DNA of 64,000 nt, taken from Bacteroidota bacterium (GTDB lineage: Bacteria; Bacteroidota; Ignavibacteria; Tepidaquicellales; Tepidaquicellaceae). Positions 18,790-26,722 of the stretch are shown here, in pieces. Location: contig JAFDZP010000003.1 of the NCBI GenBank assembly GCA_018266835.1, positions 1 through 64,000 of the forward strand, written 5' to 3'. The notes beneath the pieces were generated by a model, which was not told the origin of the DNA, did no database searches, and saw only the letters and a list, made by a program, of their open reading frames with translations. The translations under genes and the position numbers were made by a program. The stretch's first letter is position 1. Each line of letters opens with the position of its first letter.

Positions 18790-19329
18790 CTATTTCTTTC
18801 TTGTAAACGAAAATTCATGTCTTACAAAGTAAGATTCAGCATCACTATACTTCACTTCTTTTTTTATAAAGAAAGAATCATTGTGAATTTCAAATGTCTG
18901 CTTTATAGTACACGGCTTATTATTATCCATTCCATCCTTTTCAAGCTCAAAAACAGTGATGTCGTTGTTATCAAACTGAGTATAGAAATTTGTTATTTTA
19001 TAGTTTGTACTATCATAGAAGAAAGTTTTCTCATCTATTATTGTCCATGCATCCTCCCCTGTCACAGTTCTTCCCTTTCCTTCATCAAAAATAAATTTTA
19101 CTGAAAGATATTTATCGCTGCCGGATTTATTATAAACTGCTTCGCAAACTGTTGGTAGTTTTGTTTTAGATTTGTTATCTCCGTAATCAAGATATTCCAA
19201 AGAACCTATCCAGTTACCATTCAAAGATGCAAGTCTTTCCAGCATTTTTTCCTGTTTTGGCTGGGAAAAAATTTCGTTGGCACAGATTAATACAAAACAA
19301 AAGAGGAAAAGAGTAAGAAGTTTTTTCAT
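18790..19329 (-). CDS. Secreted protein of unknown function
   Basis: A 179-residue protein with a clear Sec signal peptide (MKKLLTLFLFCFVLICANEIFS, cut near residue 22). The mature part begins with LASLNGNWIGSLEYLDYGDN and continues as predicted strands (TVCEAVYNK, YLSVKFIFDEG, DITVFELEKDG, CTIKQTFEI, YFVRHEFSFTR). The L-x-G-x-W opening followed by strands is reminiscent of lipocalin-like or DUF1579-type barrels, but I cannot assign it. It is monocistronic and convergent with the receiver operon. Confidence 0.75.
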   Translation of the reverse strand: MKKLLTLFLFCFVLICANEIFSQPKQEKMLERLASLNGNWIGSLEYLDYGDNKSKTKLPTVCEAVYNKSGSDKYLSVKFIFDEGKGRTVTGEDAWTIIDEKTFFYDSTNYKITNFYTQFDNNDITVFELEKDGMDNNKPCTIKQTFEIHNDSFFIKKEVKYSDAESYFVRHEFSFTRKK

Positions 19330-19388
19330 TTGGGGCTATGATTTTAAATTATTAATACTTCCAACTGAAATTACACTGAAACAGTTCC

Positions 19389-19403
19389 TAAAACGGAGTT
19401 TTA
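19389..19403. repeat. Single AAAAC-gga-GTTTT hairpin
   Basis: TAAAAC and GTTTTA pair around GGA. This is the reverse complement of the tip AAAC-tcc-GTTT shared by the four hairpins at 25411-25521, so it appears to be a lone member of that family. Confidence 0.4.
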
Positions 19404-19476
19404 ATTTCTAATATACATTTATATTATATATTGAATATTATTATCTTAGTTTAAAGTAAAGAATTATTTTAGTAAT

Positions 19477-19490
19477 TTGATTTACATCTA
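19477..19490. promoter_or_regulatory. FNR/CRP-type dyad before lipoprotein genes
   Basis: TTGATTTACATCTA matches TTGAT-N4-ATCAA in 9 of 10 fixed positions. It ends only 8 bases before the ATG at 19499, a place that would suit repression of translation start or transcription better than activation. Eleven bases (TGATTTACATC) are identical to the site at 12864. Confidence 0.4.
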
Positions 19491-19498
19491 ATAAGATT

Positions 19499-20506
19499 AT
19501 GCGATTAATTTATTATACCTCCTTTCTTTTAATTTTTTCAATTCAATTTATTTCATGTAATACCGATTCACCTGTTGACCCTGACACGGACGGTTCTAAT
19601 TATTATAACTGGACAGTCACACCTGTATCAATGGACAGCGTTTACAGAATTTCCGCAGCTAACGATGACGTTGCATTTATAGGTGGAAATTCATCTTACA
19701 AAATTTCAGGAAGTACAGTAACCCGAATAGACTTTCAGGATACAGCCTTCAAGTGCGGAGGAGTAGAAGCCTTTGATAAGAACAGTGCAGTCTTTTGGGG
19801 CGGCACATCCGCAACAACTTCTGAGTTTAAATTTAAATTATATGATACCGGAGCACTTACGACTTACACATTTTCCAATGCATACCCTTACACAAAACTA
19901 ACTTTCATATCTAAAAATAAATTTTATTATGCTTCATACGATAACTTTTATTTATTTGATAACGGAACTCTGACAGGCTCCGCTCTTCCCCCATCTGAGT
20001 CACCCATAGGTTTCGGAAAGGCAGGTGGAAGTACTTATTTATTTACATCGTTTAATTCATCTTCATTTTATCAGGACAGAGCTTACAGAATAGTCGGTAA
20101 TACGCTTCTGCTTGTTTCAAGCGTTGCCCCTCAGGGCAGAATACACTTTCTAAATAACGATATTGTAAGAGTAACACAAGACTCTACGAATCATTTGTTG
20201 GATTATTTTAACGGCTCCGACTGGATAAATTTTTTCAGCTTTACAACTCCGGCAAATACATATTACATACAGTATTTAGCAGGCGATACAAGAAATCAGT
20301 TTCTATGGATTTGGTTCGATTATAATGCAAAAGCGTACGCATCGGTATTTTCGGTTAATGCAAAAATTGAGCAGACAAATTTCCCTACAAGTGCAATCAC
20401 GGTAAGTATTCCCGCAGTAAGAACGGTCAGTAACTACGCTGATAACACTTATTATATAATAGATAAATATCATCCGACAAAATTTGTGAAAGGAAAATTG
20501 AAATAG
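19499..20506 (+). CDS. Lipoprotein, duplicated pair member A
   Basis: A 335-residue predicted lipoprotein: signal peptide with hydrophobic core LLIFSIQFISC, lipobox cysteine near residue 20, followed by NTDSPVDPD. The mature part is rich in strands and aromatic residues (SVYRISAANDDVAFIGG, VEAFDKNSAVFWGG, NKFYYASYDNFYLFDNG), a pattern of about 40-residue blade-like repeats that suggests a beta-propeller. Its stop codon directly abuts the ATG of a homologous gene, so the pair is an operon arising from tandem duplication. Substrate or role unknown; likely at the outer membrane. Confidence 0.75.
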   Translation: MRLIYYTSFLLIFSIQFISCNTDSPVDPDTDGSNYYNWTVTPVSMDSVYRISAANDDVAFIGGNSSYKISGSTVTRIDFQDTAFKCGGVEAFDKNSAVFWGGTSATTSEFKFKLYDTGALTTYTFSNAYPYTKLTFISKNKFYYASYDNFYLFDNGTLTGSALPPSESPIGFGKAGGSTYLFTSFNSSSFYQDRAYRIVGNTLLLVSSVAPQGRIHFLNNDIVRVTQDSTNHLLDYFNGSDWINFFSFTTPANTYYIQYLAGDTRNQFLWIWFDYNAKAYASVFSVNAKIEQTNFPTSAITVSIPAVRTVSNYADNTYYIIDKYHPTKFVKGKLK

Positions 20507-21538
20507 ATGAAATTATTTTTAAATATAAGCACACTGATATTATTTTCTCTTTTATTTTTTGCATGTAAAAGTGACGATCCTTTGTCTTCCGGATTTACAA
20601 CAAGTGACAAATATTATGAGTGGTCAGTAATAAATTCGCCCGCTTCAAATTTTAACCATATGTCTGAGGGAAATGACCACTCATTATTCATTTCAGGATT
20701 TCAATCCTTCAGAATCACAGATGGAACCAGCCAGCAGATTAACTTCAATGAACCTTCTTTTTCCCCGATATATGTAGATGCTTACGATAAAGATTATGCA
20801 GTTTTCTTAGGGTATAGTTACACACCTTCTGACCAGAAAACAGCAATAAAAATTTATGATAACGGAGCAATAAGAACCTACAATTTTACACCGTGGACAA
20901 CAGAACTCTTAAGGGTATATATTGATTCTCGTGATAAATTTTATGTTTATTCTATTAGCTGGGATAGTCTTTATCTTTTTAATAACGGAATTGTTACCAC
21001 GATAAAAGTGCCTGAAAATAATGGATATGGAAATGATGCCGTTTTTTTAATGGGCAAAATAAACAGTAATCTTTATTTTATTACTTCTCCCACAAATGGT
21101 TATATTTCGGATAAAGTAGTTTATAAAATTCTTCCTACAGAAATAGTAAGAGTGGTTTCCGACAGTACTTATGGGAGTTCTTATAATTATACAGGAAGCA
21201 ATTTTATAAGAAGGACTGAATCATTTCCATCTCCTTATTATCACTATGCAAATTTTACAGAAACAGGCTGGATAGAATTTTTAGCTAATGATGATTACAG
21301 TATCCTGCCTACCGGCACTTACCCCAATAATTTAGTATTTTTTAGCAACGATACTACAAATAACTATCAGGCGAAAGTTTGGAATGGAACTTCGCTGACC
21401 ACACAGTCAAATTTTCCTCAGGGAATAACTTATAATCAGTCCTCCCCCGGTTCATTTTTAACAGAGTTTAAAAACGGTTCATTCTATTTTTATGGTTATT
21501 CCAGTGGAGCAAAACTTGTCAAAGGTACATTAAAATGA
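20507..21538 (+). CDS. Lipoprotein, duplicated pair member B
   Basis: A 343-residue predicted lipoprotein (LILFSLLFFACKSDDP, cysteine near residue 20). It aligns by eye with the preceding gene over its whole length: DKYYEWSVINSPASN against NYYNWTVTPVSMDS, VDAYDKDYAVFLGY against VEAFDKNSAVFWGG, RDKFYVYS and DSLYLFNNG against NKFYYAS and DNFYLFDNG, and the ending KLVKGTLK against KFVKGKLK. It starts at the base after the upstream stop. An intrinsic terminator follows at 21692. Both look like surface or periplasmic blade-repeat proteins without a known family. Confidence 0.75.
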   Translation: MKLFLNISTLILFSLLFFACKSDDPLSSGFTTSDKYYEWSVINSPASNFNHMSEGNDHSLFISGFQSFRITDGTSQQINFNEPSFSPIYVDAYDKDYAVFLGYSYTPSDQKTAIKIYDNGAIRTYNFTPWTTELLRVYIDSRDKFYVYSISWDSLYLFNNGIVTTIKVPENNGYGNDAVFLMGKINSNLYFITSPTNGYISDKVVYKILPTEIVRVVSDSTYGSSYNYTGSNFIRRTESFPSPYYHYANFTETGWIEFLANDDYSILPTGTYPNNLVFFSNDTTNNYQAKVWNGTSLTTQSNFPQGITYNQSSPGSFLTEFKNGSFYFYGYSSGAKLVKGTLK

Positions 21539-21691
21539 TTTTGTTACATATTCTGCTCCTTAACCAAAAATCCAAATTCTATTTTTACAGCACTTAGGTG
21601 TAAATTTTCCCGTTCACACATCGTAATTTCCCTTGTAAAAATCTTTATAATTCGGTAATTTGCAATACATAACTATTAATTTACAATAAGA

Positions 21692-21727
21692 ACGTTCCAG
21701 GGCTTTAGCGTTGGAACGTATTTTTTG
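21692..21727 (+). terminator. Intrinsic terminator
   Basis: ACGTTCCA and TGGAACGT pair over 8 bp across a 12-base loop, followed by ATTTTTT. It ends the lipoprotein pair and isolates the ffh operon, whose start is 41 bases on. Confidence 0.8.
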
Positions 21728-21767
21728 TATAGAAAAAATTACTGAATTAACTACGAAAGATTAACGA

Positions 21768-23120
21768 ATGTTTAACGACTTATCGACGAAGCTTGAAGGT
21801 GTATTAAAAAAGATACGCGGTGAAGGCAAGATTACTGAAAAAAATATAGACGAGTCCCTCCGCGAGATCCGCAGAGTATTATTCGATGCCGACGTAAACT
21901 ACAAAGTTGTAACTTCCTTCCTTGAAGAAGTAAAGAAAAAATCACTTGGGCAAAACGTTTTATTAAGCATTACTCCGGGACAGTTAATCGTTAAGATCAT
22001 CAACGATGAATTGATAAATCTTCTCGGCTCGGAAAAAGCTGATATACATTTTACAAATGATATTCCTTCCATTATTATGATGGTCGGTCTTCAGGGTTCG
22101 GGTAAAACAACTTTCTCGGCTAAGCTTGCAAGATATTTAAAGTCAAAAGGCAAACAGCCAGTGCTTGCTGCCTGTGATATATACAGACCTGCTGCTATAG
22201 AGCAGTTAAAAGTTTTAGGTAAGCAGATTGATGTTCCCGTATTTTCAATTGACGGTGAAAAAGATGCCGTAAAGATTTCCAAAGGCGCAATTCAATATTG
22301 CAAAGAGAATGCAAGAGATACGTTGTTAATCGATACTGCAGGACGTCTTGCAATAGATGAACAGATGATGAATGAAGTACGTGCTATTAAAGAAGCAGTG
22401 AATCCCGGTGAGATTTTATTTGTAGTTGACTCGATGACCGGACAGGATGCAGTTAACACTGCAAAAACGTTCAATGAAAAATTAAATTTTGACGGAGTAG
22501 TTCTTACCAAATTAGACGGTGATACAAGAGGCGGTGCTGCTCTCTCTATTAAAGCAGTTGTACAGAAGCCGATTAAGTTTGTTGGTATTGGTGAAAAGCT
22601 TGATGCACTGGAAGAGTTTCATCCTGACAGAATGGCTGGAAGAATTTTAGGCAAGGGCGATATAGTTTCCTTTGTTGAAAAAGCCCAGCAGGATTTTGAT
22701 TTCAGCGAAGCTGAAAAAATGGAAGAGAAGCTTTCCAAAAATAAATTCGACTTCGATGACTTCTTAATGTATATAAAGCAAATTAAAAAGATGGGCTCGC
22801 TAACAAGCCTGCTCTCTATGATTCCCGGCGCAGCTAAAGCAATGCAGGGCAAAGAGATTGACGAAAAAGTAATGGTAAGAGTGGAAGCAGTGATTCAATC
22901 GATGACTAAACAGGAAAGAGCAAATCCGAAAATCATTAACGGAATGCGCAGAAGAAGAATTGCAGACGGAAGCGGTAACCCGATACAGGAAGTAAATAAA
23001 GTTATTAAGCAGTTTGAAGATATGGCAAAGATGATGAAAGGCTTTAATGAAAATAAAGCTAAAGGACTTATGAAGAAAATGAAAATGCCCCCGAACTTTA
23101 TGAACCAAATGAAATTCTAA
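21768..23120 (+). CDS. ffh: Signal recognition particle GTPase Ffh
   Basis: A 450-residue protein of normal length. N domain (about 1-95), then the GTPase: P loop GLQGSGKTTFSAKL, DTAGRLAID, the TKLDGDTRGGAAL G4 region and the FIGIGEK-like closing loop VGIGEKLDALEEF; then the methionine-rich M domain (about 300-450) with GMRRRRIADGSG and a C-terminal MKKMKMPPNF. It binds signal sequences and 4.5S RNA and delivers ribosomes to FtsY. It heads the block ffh-rpsP-khpA-rimM-trmD-rplS, a standard order in many phyla. No 4.5S RNA gene was recognised in the window. Confidence 0.98.
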   Translation: MFNDLSTKLEGVLKKIRGEGKITEKNIDESLREIRRVLFDADVNYKVVTSFLEEVKKKSLGQNVLLSITPGQLIVKIINDELINLLGSEKADIHFTNDIPSIIMMVGLQGSGKTTFSAKLARYLKSKGKQPVLAACDIYRPAAIEQLKVLGKQIDVPVFSIDGEKDAVKISKGAIQYCKENARDTLLIDTAGRLAIDEQMMNEVRAIKEAVNPGEILFVVDSMTGQDAVNTAKTFNEKLNFDGVVLTKLDGDTRGGAALSIKAVVQKPIKFVGIGEKLDALEEFHPDRMAGRILGKGDIVSFVEKAQQDFDFSEAEKMEEKLSKNKFDFDDFLMYIKQIKKMGSLTSLLSMIPGAAKAMQGKEIDEKVMVRVEAVIQSMTKQERANPKIINGMRRRRIADGSGNPIQEVNKVIKQFEDMAKMMKGFNENKAKGLMKKMKMPPNFMNQMKF

Positions 23121-23167
23121 AACAGAAAATAAAATAATTAATAATATAAAAGGAGATACACAAAAAC

Positions 23168-23578
23168 GTGGTTAAATTAAGACTAAAAAGAATGGGAAAG
23201 AAAGCTTATCCCGTTTACAAAATAGTTGCTGCAGATTCCCGCTCACCAAGAGACGGTAGATTTATCGAAGCAGTAGGACATTATAATCCTAATGCAGAAC
23301 CTGCTGTAGTTACATTAAAAGATGAAAGAGTAAGCTACTGGTTAAACTCAGGCGCACAGCCAACAGATACAGTCAGAAGCATTCTTAGCAAAGAAGGTTT
23401 TATGCTTAAACTTCACTTAACAAGAAAAGGCGCAGACGAAACAAAGATAACCGATGAATACAATAAATTCATTGCTGATAGAAGCAGAAAGCTTGAAACA
23501 GCAAAAGCAAAGAAAGTAAGAAGAAAAGAAAACAAAGCAAAAAAAGAAGCTGAAGCTAAGGCAGAAAAAACCGCTTAA
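23168..23578 (+). CDS. rpsP: 30S ribosomal protein S16
   Basis: A 136-residue S16: [36 protein letters not shown] and [17 protein letters not shown] are the family core. The start is GTG, set by the strong AAGGAG site 12 bases upstream. Compared with the usual 80-90 residues it carries a C-terminal tail of about 45 residues that is almost entirely Lys, Arg, Glu and Ala ([17 protein letters not shown]); such tails are common in Bacteroidota S16. Part of the 30S body, needed for assembly. Confidence 0.98.
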   Translation: MVKLRLKRMGKKAYPVYKIVAADSRSPRDGRFIEAVGHYNPNAEPAVVTLKDERVSYWLNSGAQPTDTVRSILSKEGFMLKLHLTRKGADETKITDEYNKFIADRSRKLETAKAKKVRRKENKAKKEAEAKAEKTA

Positions 23579-23672
23579 GATTTTAAGTTGTAATTTATAA
23601 GTTCCCCCTTCATTTACTGTTGGGAGCATTAAGTTATATCAGGGCGGGCAAAAACGAGAATAGAAATGCGGC

Positions 23673-23692
23673 TAATATGCTAAGGCATATTA
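23673..23692. other. Hairpin in rpsP-khpA gap
   Basis: TAATATGC and GCATATTA pair over 8 bp around TAAG. It is in the 200-base gap inside the ribosomal operon and has no T run, so it is more likely an RNA processing or stability element than a terminator. Confidence 0.35.
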
Positions 23693-23778
23693 CACGGCTA
23701 AATTTGAGTCCGTATTAATGAAAAAGTTTTTCTTTAGCAGTAAGATTTCCTATAAAACTACCCCAAAGGAGAATCAAC

Positions 23779-24033
23779 ATGAAAAACTTCATAGATTTTA
23801 TCGCCAAGCACTTGGTAGATAAACCTGAAGCAGTTGTAATTGAAGAAACAGAAGACGGAAATAAAATTAAATACAAACTTTTCGTTGACGAATTGGAAAC
23901 AGGAAAAGTAATCGGAAAGCAGGGCAGAACTGCAAAAGCTATCCGTACTTTACTTGGCGCAATAGCTGCCAAACAAGGCAGAATTGCAATTCTTGAAATT
24001 CCTGACAGACACGAGAAACACGAGCAACAATAA
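23779..24033 (+). CDS. khpA: KH-domain RNA-binding protein KhpA
   Basis: An 84-residue single KH domain. The GxxG loop is GKQG in VIGKQGRTAKAIRTLL, preceded by YKLFVDELETGKVIG. It is the KhpA (YlqC) type found between rpsP and rimM in many genomes; in Firmicutes it pairs with KhpB and binds many RNAs. The start is fixed by AAAGGAG at 23765-23771. RimM follows after 5 bases. Confidence 0.93.
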   Translation: MKNFIDFIAKHLVDKPEAVVIEETEDGNKIKYKLFVDELETGKVIGKQGRTAKAIRTLLGAIAAKQGRIAILEIPDRHEKHEQQ

Positions 24034-24038
24034 TTATA

Positions 24039-24578
24039 TTGAAATACGAAGATTTCATTTGCATAGGAAAAGTCAGCGGATGTTCTGGCATAAAAGGATT
24101 ATTGAAAATAACCCCTATTACAGATTACCCTGAGAGATTTCTCAAATTAAAAAGAATTTTTCTTTTTGACGATAGAAAATCTTTGTTCGCTCTGAATCCA
24201 AAGGATGAATTTGAATTCAAAGTTGAAAAATGTGAAGCAACTGCATCGCAGATTTCATTAAAGCTTGAAGGAATTGACTCCAAAGAAACAGCAGCGGAAT
24301 ATGTAAATTTTGAAATACTCATACCTGAAGAAGAGAGAGTCAAACTTCCGAAGGGAAAGTTTTTTCATTATGAAATTATAGGATTCAATGTTTTTAACGG
24401 AAGTGACCTTCTTGGTGTTTTGAAAAAGATTGATAATTACGGCTCACACGATTTATTAAATGTCGTAAACGCAGAAGGAAAAGAAATTCTCATTCCATAC
24501 CGCGAAGAGTTCGTAAAAAAAATTGATGCTGAACAAAAAAGAATAGATGTTGAACTGATTGAGGGAATGCTTGAGTAA
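24039..24578 (+). CDS. rimM: 16S rRNA processing protein RimM
   Basis: A 179-residue RimM: N-terminal barrel with ICIGKVSGCSGIKGLLKITPITDYPERF, and the C-terminal PRC barrel with LGVLKKIDNYGSHDLLNV and ILIPYREEFVKKIDAEQKRI. The start is TTG at 24039, 5 bases after the khpA stop, because no ATG lies in frame near it. RimM assists maturation of the 30S head. TrmD follows after a repeat. Confidence 0.95.
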   Translation: MKYEDFICIGKVSGCSGIKGLLKITPITDYPERFLKLKRIFLFDDRKSLFALNPKDEFEFKVEKCEATASQISLKLEGIDSKETAAEYVNFEILIPEEERVKLPKGKFFHYEIIGFNVFNGSDLLGVLKKIDNYGSHDLLNVVNAEGKEILIPYREEFVKKIDAEQKRIDVELIEGMLE

Positions 24579-24597
24579 TATTAAATTTTTTAATTTA

Positions 24598-24683
24598 ACA
24601 CTAAATCTCTAAACGCACTAAATTCACTAAGTATTAATTATATTTTTTGTGAACTTTAGAGTTTTTTGTGTTTTTGTGGTGAG
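24598..24683. repeat. Imperfect long inverted repeat between rimM and trmD
   Basis: The left arm (24598-24630, with ACGCACTAAATTCACTAAG) and right arm (24647-24683, with TTTTGTGAACTTTAGAG and TTTTTGTGGTG) are imperfect reverse complements. Similar cactaa/gtgaa elements are widespread in intergenic DNA of Bacteroidota-like genomes, by my recollection. Confidence 0.45.
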
Positions 24684-24702
24684 ATAATAGAATAAGTTTA
24701 GA

Positions 24703-25371
24703 ATGAGATTTGATATTTTAACGGCAAACCCTAAGATTGTTACCTCACCTATTGAAAATGGTTTAATAGGAAGAGCCAGAAAAAAAGGACTGGTTGAAGT
24801 TCACGTTCACCACCTTAGAGATTATGCTGAAGGCAAGTACAGACAGATAGATGATTCACCGTTTGGCGGAGGAGCGGGTATGATACTTAAGCCGGAGCCG
24901 TTTTTCAGATGTGCTGAAAAATTAAAGAGTGAAAGAGAATACGATGCTATCATAAATTTCTCACCGCAAGGTAAGAGATTGAACCAGAAAGCAGCTAATG
25001 ATTTTTCTCTTAAGAAGAATTTTATGCTTCTCTGTGGACATTATAAAGGAATTGATGAACGCGTTATAAAATATCTGGCAACAGAAGAAGTTTCTATAGG
25101 AGATTTTGTTTTATCATGCGGAGATTTAGCTGCAGTTATCTTTATGGATTCAGTTGCAAGATTAATTCCTGGAAGCCTTAGCGATGCGGAAAGTTCTTTA
25201 ACAGATACGTTTCAGGTAGATACAGTTTTTGATGCGCCGTTATATACAAGACCTGAGAAATATGGTAAATATAAAGTGCCTGCAGTTTTGCTTTCAGGCA
25301 ATCATGCAAAGATAAAAGAGTGGAGAGAGAAGAAAGCAAAGGCGAAATACAGAAAGAGTAAGAAGCGTTAG
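24703..25371 (+). CDS. trmD: tRNA (guanine37-N1)-methyltransferase TrmD
   Basis: A 222-residue TrmD: MRFDILTANPKIV, LRDYAEGKYRQIDDSPFGGGAGM, the LLCGHYKGIDERV loop and YTRPEKYGKYKVPAVLLSGNHAKI. It methylates G37 of tRNAs using SAM, as a knotted dimer. The knot loop reads SIGDFVLSCGDLAAV where the common form has LSGGEL, a Gly-to-Cys and Glu-to-Asp change next to the SAM site. The end is highly basic (EKKAKAKYRKSKKR). A chain of hairpins separates it from rplS. Confidence 0.96.
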   Translation: MRFDILTANPKIVTSPIENGLIGRARKKGLVEVHVHHLRDYAEGKYRQIDDSPFGGGAGMILKPEPFFRCAEKLKSEREYDAIINFSPQGKRLNQKAANDFSLKKNFMLLCGHYKGIDERVIKYLATEEVSIGDFVLSCGDLAAVIFMDSVARLIPGSLSDAESSLTDTFQVDTVFDAPLYTRPEKYGKYKVPAVLLSGNHAKIKEWREKKAKAKYRKSKKR

Positions 25372-25410
25372 TATAAGGTAGTGAGTAGTGAGAAAGAAAA
25401 TTTATTTACT

Positions 25411-25521
25411 CCGTCCCAAACTCCGTTTGGGACGGAAATATGGTGTGAAACTCCGTTTCACATTAAATAAGCGAAACAGAGTTTCGCACACAATGCTTTC
25501 CGAAACAGGAGTTTCGGAAAG
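25411..25521. repeat. Array of four hairpins with a common AAAC-GTTT tip
   Basis: Four perfect hairpins follow each other: 25411-25435 (11 bp, loop TCC), 25444-25462 (8 bp, loop TCC), 25471-25487 (7 bp, loop AGA) and 25496-25521 (11 bp, loop AGGA). Their lower stems differ (CCGTCCC, TGTG, GCG, CTTTCCG) but all end in AAAC-loop-GTTT, three in GAAAC-loop-GTTTC. They lie between trmD and rplS in the same operon and none has a T run. Confidence 0.85.
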
Positions 25522-25595
25522 AGAACTGAACGATAAATCACAGAGTTTTTAATATAAAATAAAAAACACCATTAGGACACAAGGAGTAAACGACA

Positions 25596-25994
25596 ATGGA
25601 AAAAATAATTAATTTAGTAACAGCGGCGCAATTGAGAACGGACATTCCGGATTTTCACGTCGGCGATACAATTTCGGTTTCTGTGAAGGTTATCGAAGGC
25701 GATAAAGAAAGAATCCAGCAGTTCAAAGGAATTGTTATGGGAATAAAAGGCGGCGGCATCAGCAAAACATTCCGCGTCAGAAAAATTTCTAACGGCGTAG
25801 GCGTTGAAAGAATTTTCCCTATCAACTCACCAAGAATTGCTAAAGTTGATATCGTAAAAGAAGGTTCCATCAGAAGAGCTAAGCTTTATTACCTGAGAGG
25901 ATTAACAGGTAAAGCCGCTACTAAGATTAAGGACAAAAAGAAATTAGCAGTACTAGAAGGCGCTGTTGACAAAAAATCAGAAGTGACAGCATAG
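25596..25994 (+). CDS. rplS: 50S ribosomal protein L19
   Basis: A 132-residue L19: [64 protein letters not shown] and [16 protein letters not shown] are the family core. It sits at the 30S-50S interface. AAGGAG stands 9 bases before the ATG. Last gene of the ribosomal block; a terminator follows at 26014. Confidence 0.98.
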   Translation: MEKIINLVTAAQLRTDIPDFHVGDTISVSVKVIEGDKERIQQFKGIVMGIKGGGISKTFRVRKISNGVGVERIFPINSPRIAKVDIVKEGSIRRAKLYYLRGLTGKAATKIKDKKKLAVLEGAVDKKSEVTA

Positions 25995-26013
25995 TTTTAT
26001 CATTCCAATCAAG

Positions 26014-26045
26014 AACCGTTCTGTGAAAGCAGGACGGTTTTTTTA
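26014..26045 (+). terminator. Intrinsic terminator of the rplS operon
   Basis: AACCGTTCTG and CAGGACGGTT pair over 10 bp (one wobble) around TGAAAG, followed by a T run. Confidence 0.9.
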
Positions 26046-26097
26046 TTCCCAACTGTACAAATATTCTTTAATAAATTTTGCTTAAGGTACCTAACCC

Positions 26098-26721
26098 ATG
26101 ACCTCAAAGAAAATCTTTATTTCCATCGCCGGAAATATCGGCTCGGGCAAATCTTCGCTCACTAAAAAAATTGCAGAGCAATTTGACTTCACACCTTACT
26201 TCGAATCAGTTGATGATAATCCGTATCTTCAGGATTTTTACGGTGATATGAAACGCTGGTCATTCAACCTTCAAGTTTATTTTTTATCGCACAGATTTAA
26301 AACTCATAAGGAAATTCTTATGAATGAAAAATCAGTGATACAGGACAGAAGCATTTACGAAGATGTTGAAATCTTTGCGAAGAACCTGCACACCATGGGA
26401 AATATGAGCGACAGAGATTATGCTAACTACCGTCAGCTTTTTGCGGAGATGACTTATTTTCTTAAGCCGCCGGATTTACTTGTTTATCTAAAAGCAAATA
26501 CTGAAACTCTTGTAAAGCAGATTCAAAAACGCGGAAGAGTTTTTGAAAAAGATATTGATGTATCTTATCTTGAATTGCTGAATGAAAGCTATGAAGAATG
26601 GATTTCGAATTACAATCTCTCCCCTATTTTAATCGTTCCTTCAGATGATTTAGATTTCGTACAGCATGCACCGGATTATGATTTCATTATTGATCTGATT
26701 AAAAAGAAAGTGGGAGTGTAA
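26098..26721 (+). CDS. Deoxynucleoside kinase
   Basis: A 207-residue kinase of the dGK/dAK/dCK family: P loop ISIAGNIGSGKSSLTKKI, the substrate-site glutamate in FESVDDNPYL, the DRS motif in VIQDRSIYEDVEIFA, and the LID arginines in KQIQKRGRVFEKD. It phosphorylates a deoxynucleoside at the 5' position for salvage; which base it prefers cannot be told from sequence. It fits with cdd and tdk 9 kb away as part of nucleoside salvage. It is convergent with the signal peptidase genes, leaving one base between the stops. Confidence 0.9.
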   Translation: MTSKKIFISIAGNIGSGKSSLTKKIAEQFDFTPYFESVDDNPYLQDFYGDMKRWSFNLQVYFLSHRFKTHKEILMNEKSVIQDRSIYEDVEIFAKNLHTMGNMSDRDYANYRQLFAEMTYFLKPPDLLVYLKANTETLVKQIQKRGRVFEKDIDVSYLELLNESYEEWISNYNLSPILIVPSDDLDFVQHAPDYDFIIDLIKKKVGV

Positions 26722-26722
26722 A

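Noticed and set aside
21540..21767. 4.5S SRP RNA upstream of ffh
   Set aside because: None of the conserved SRP RNA tip sequence (such as GGTCAGG or AGCAGCCA) is present; the hairpin with U run is an ordinary terminator.
23417..23629. Antisense frame over the rpsP tail
   Set aside because: It is the complement of a Lys/Glu-rich coding stretch, giving Phe/Cys/Ser text; no start signal and no conservation expected.
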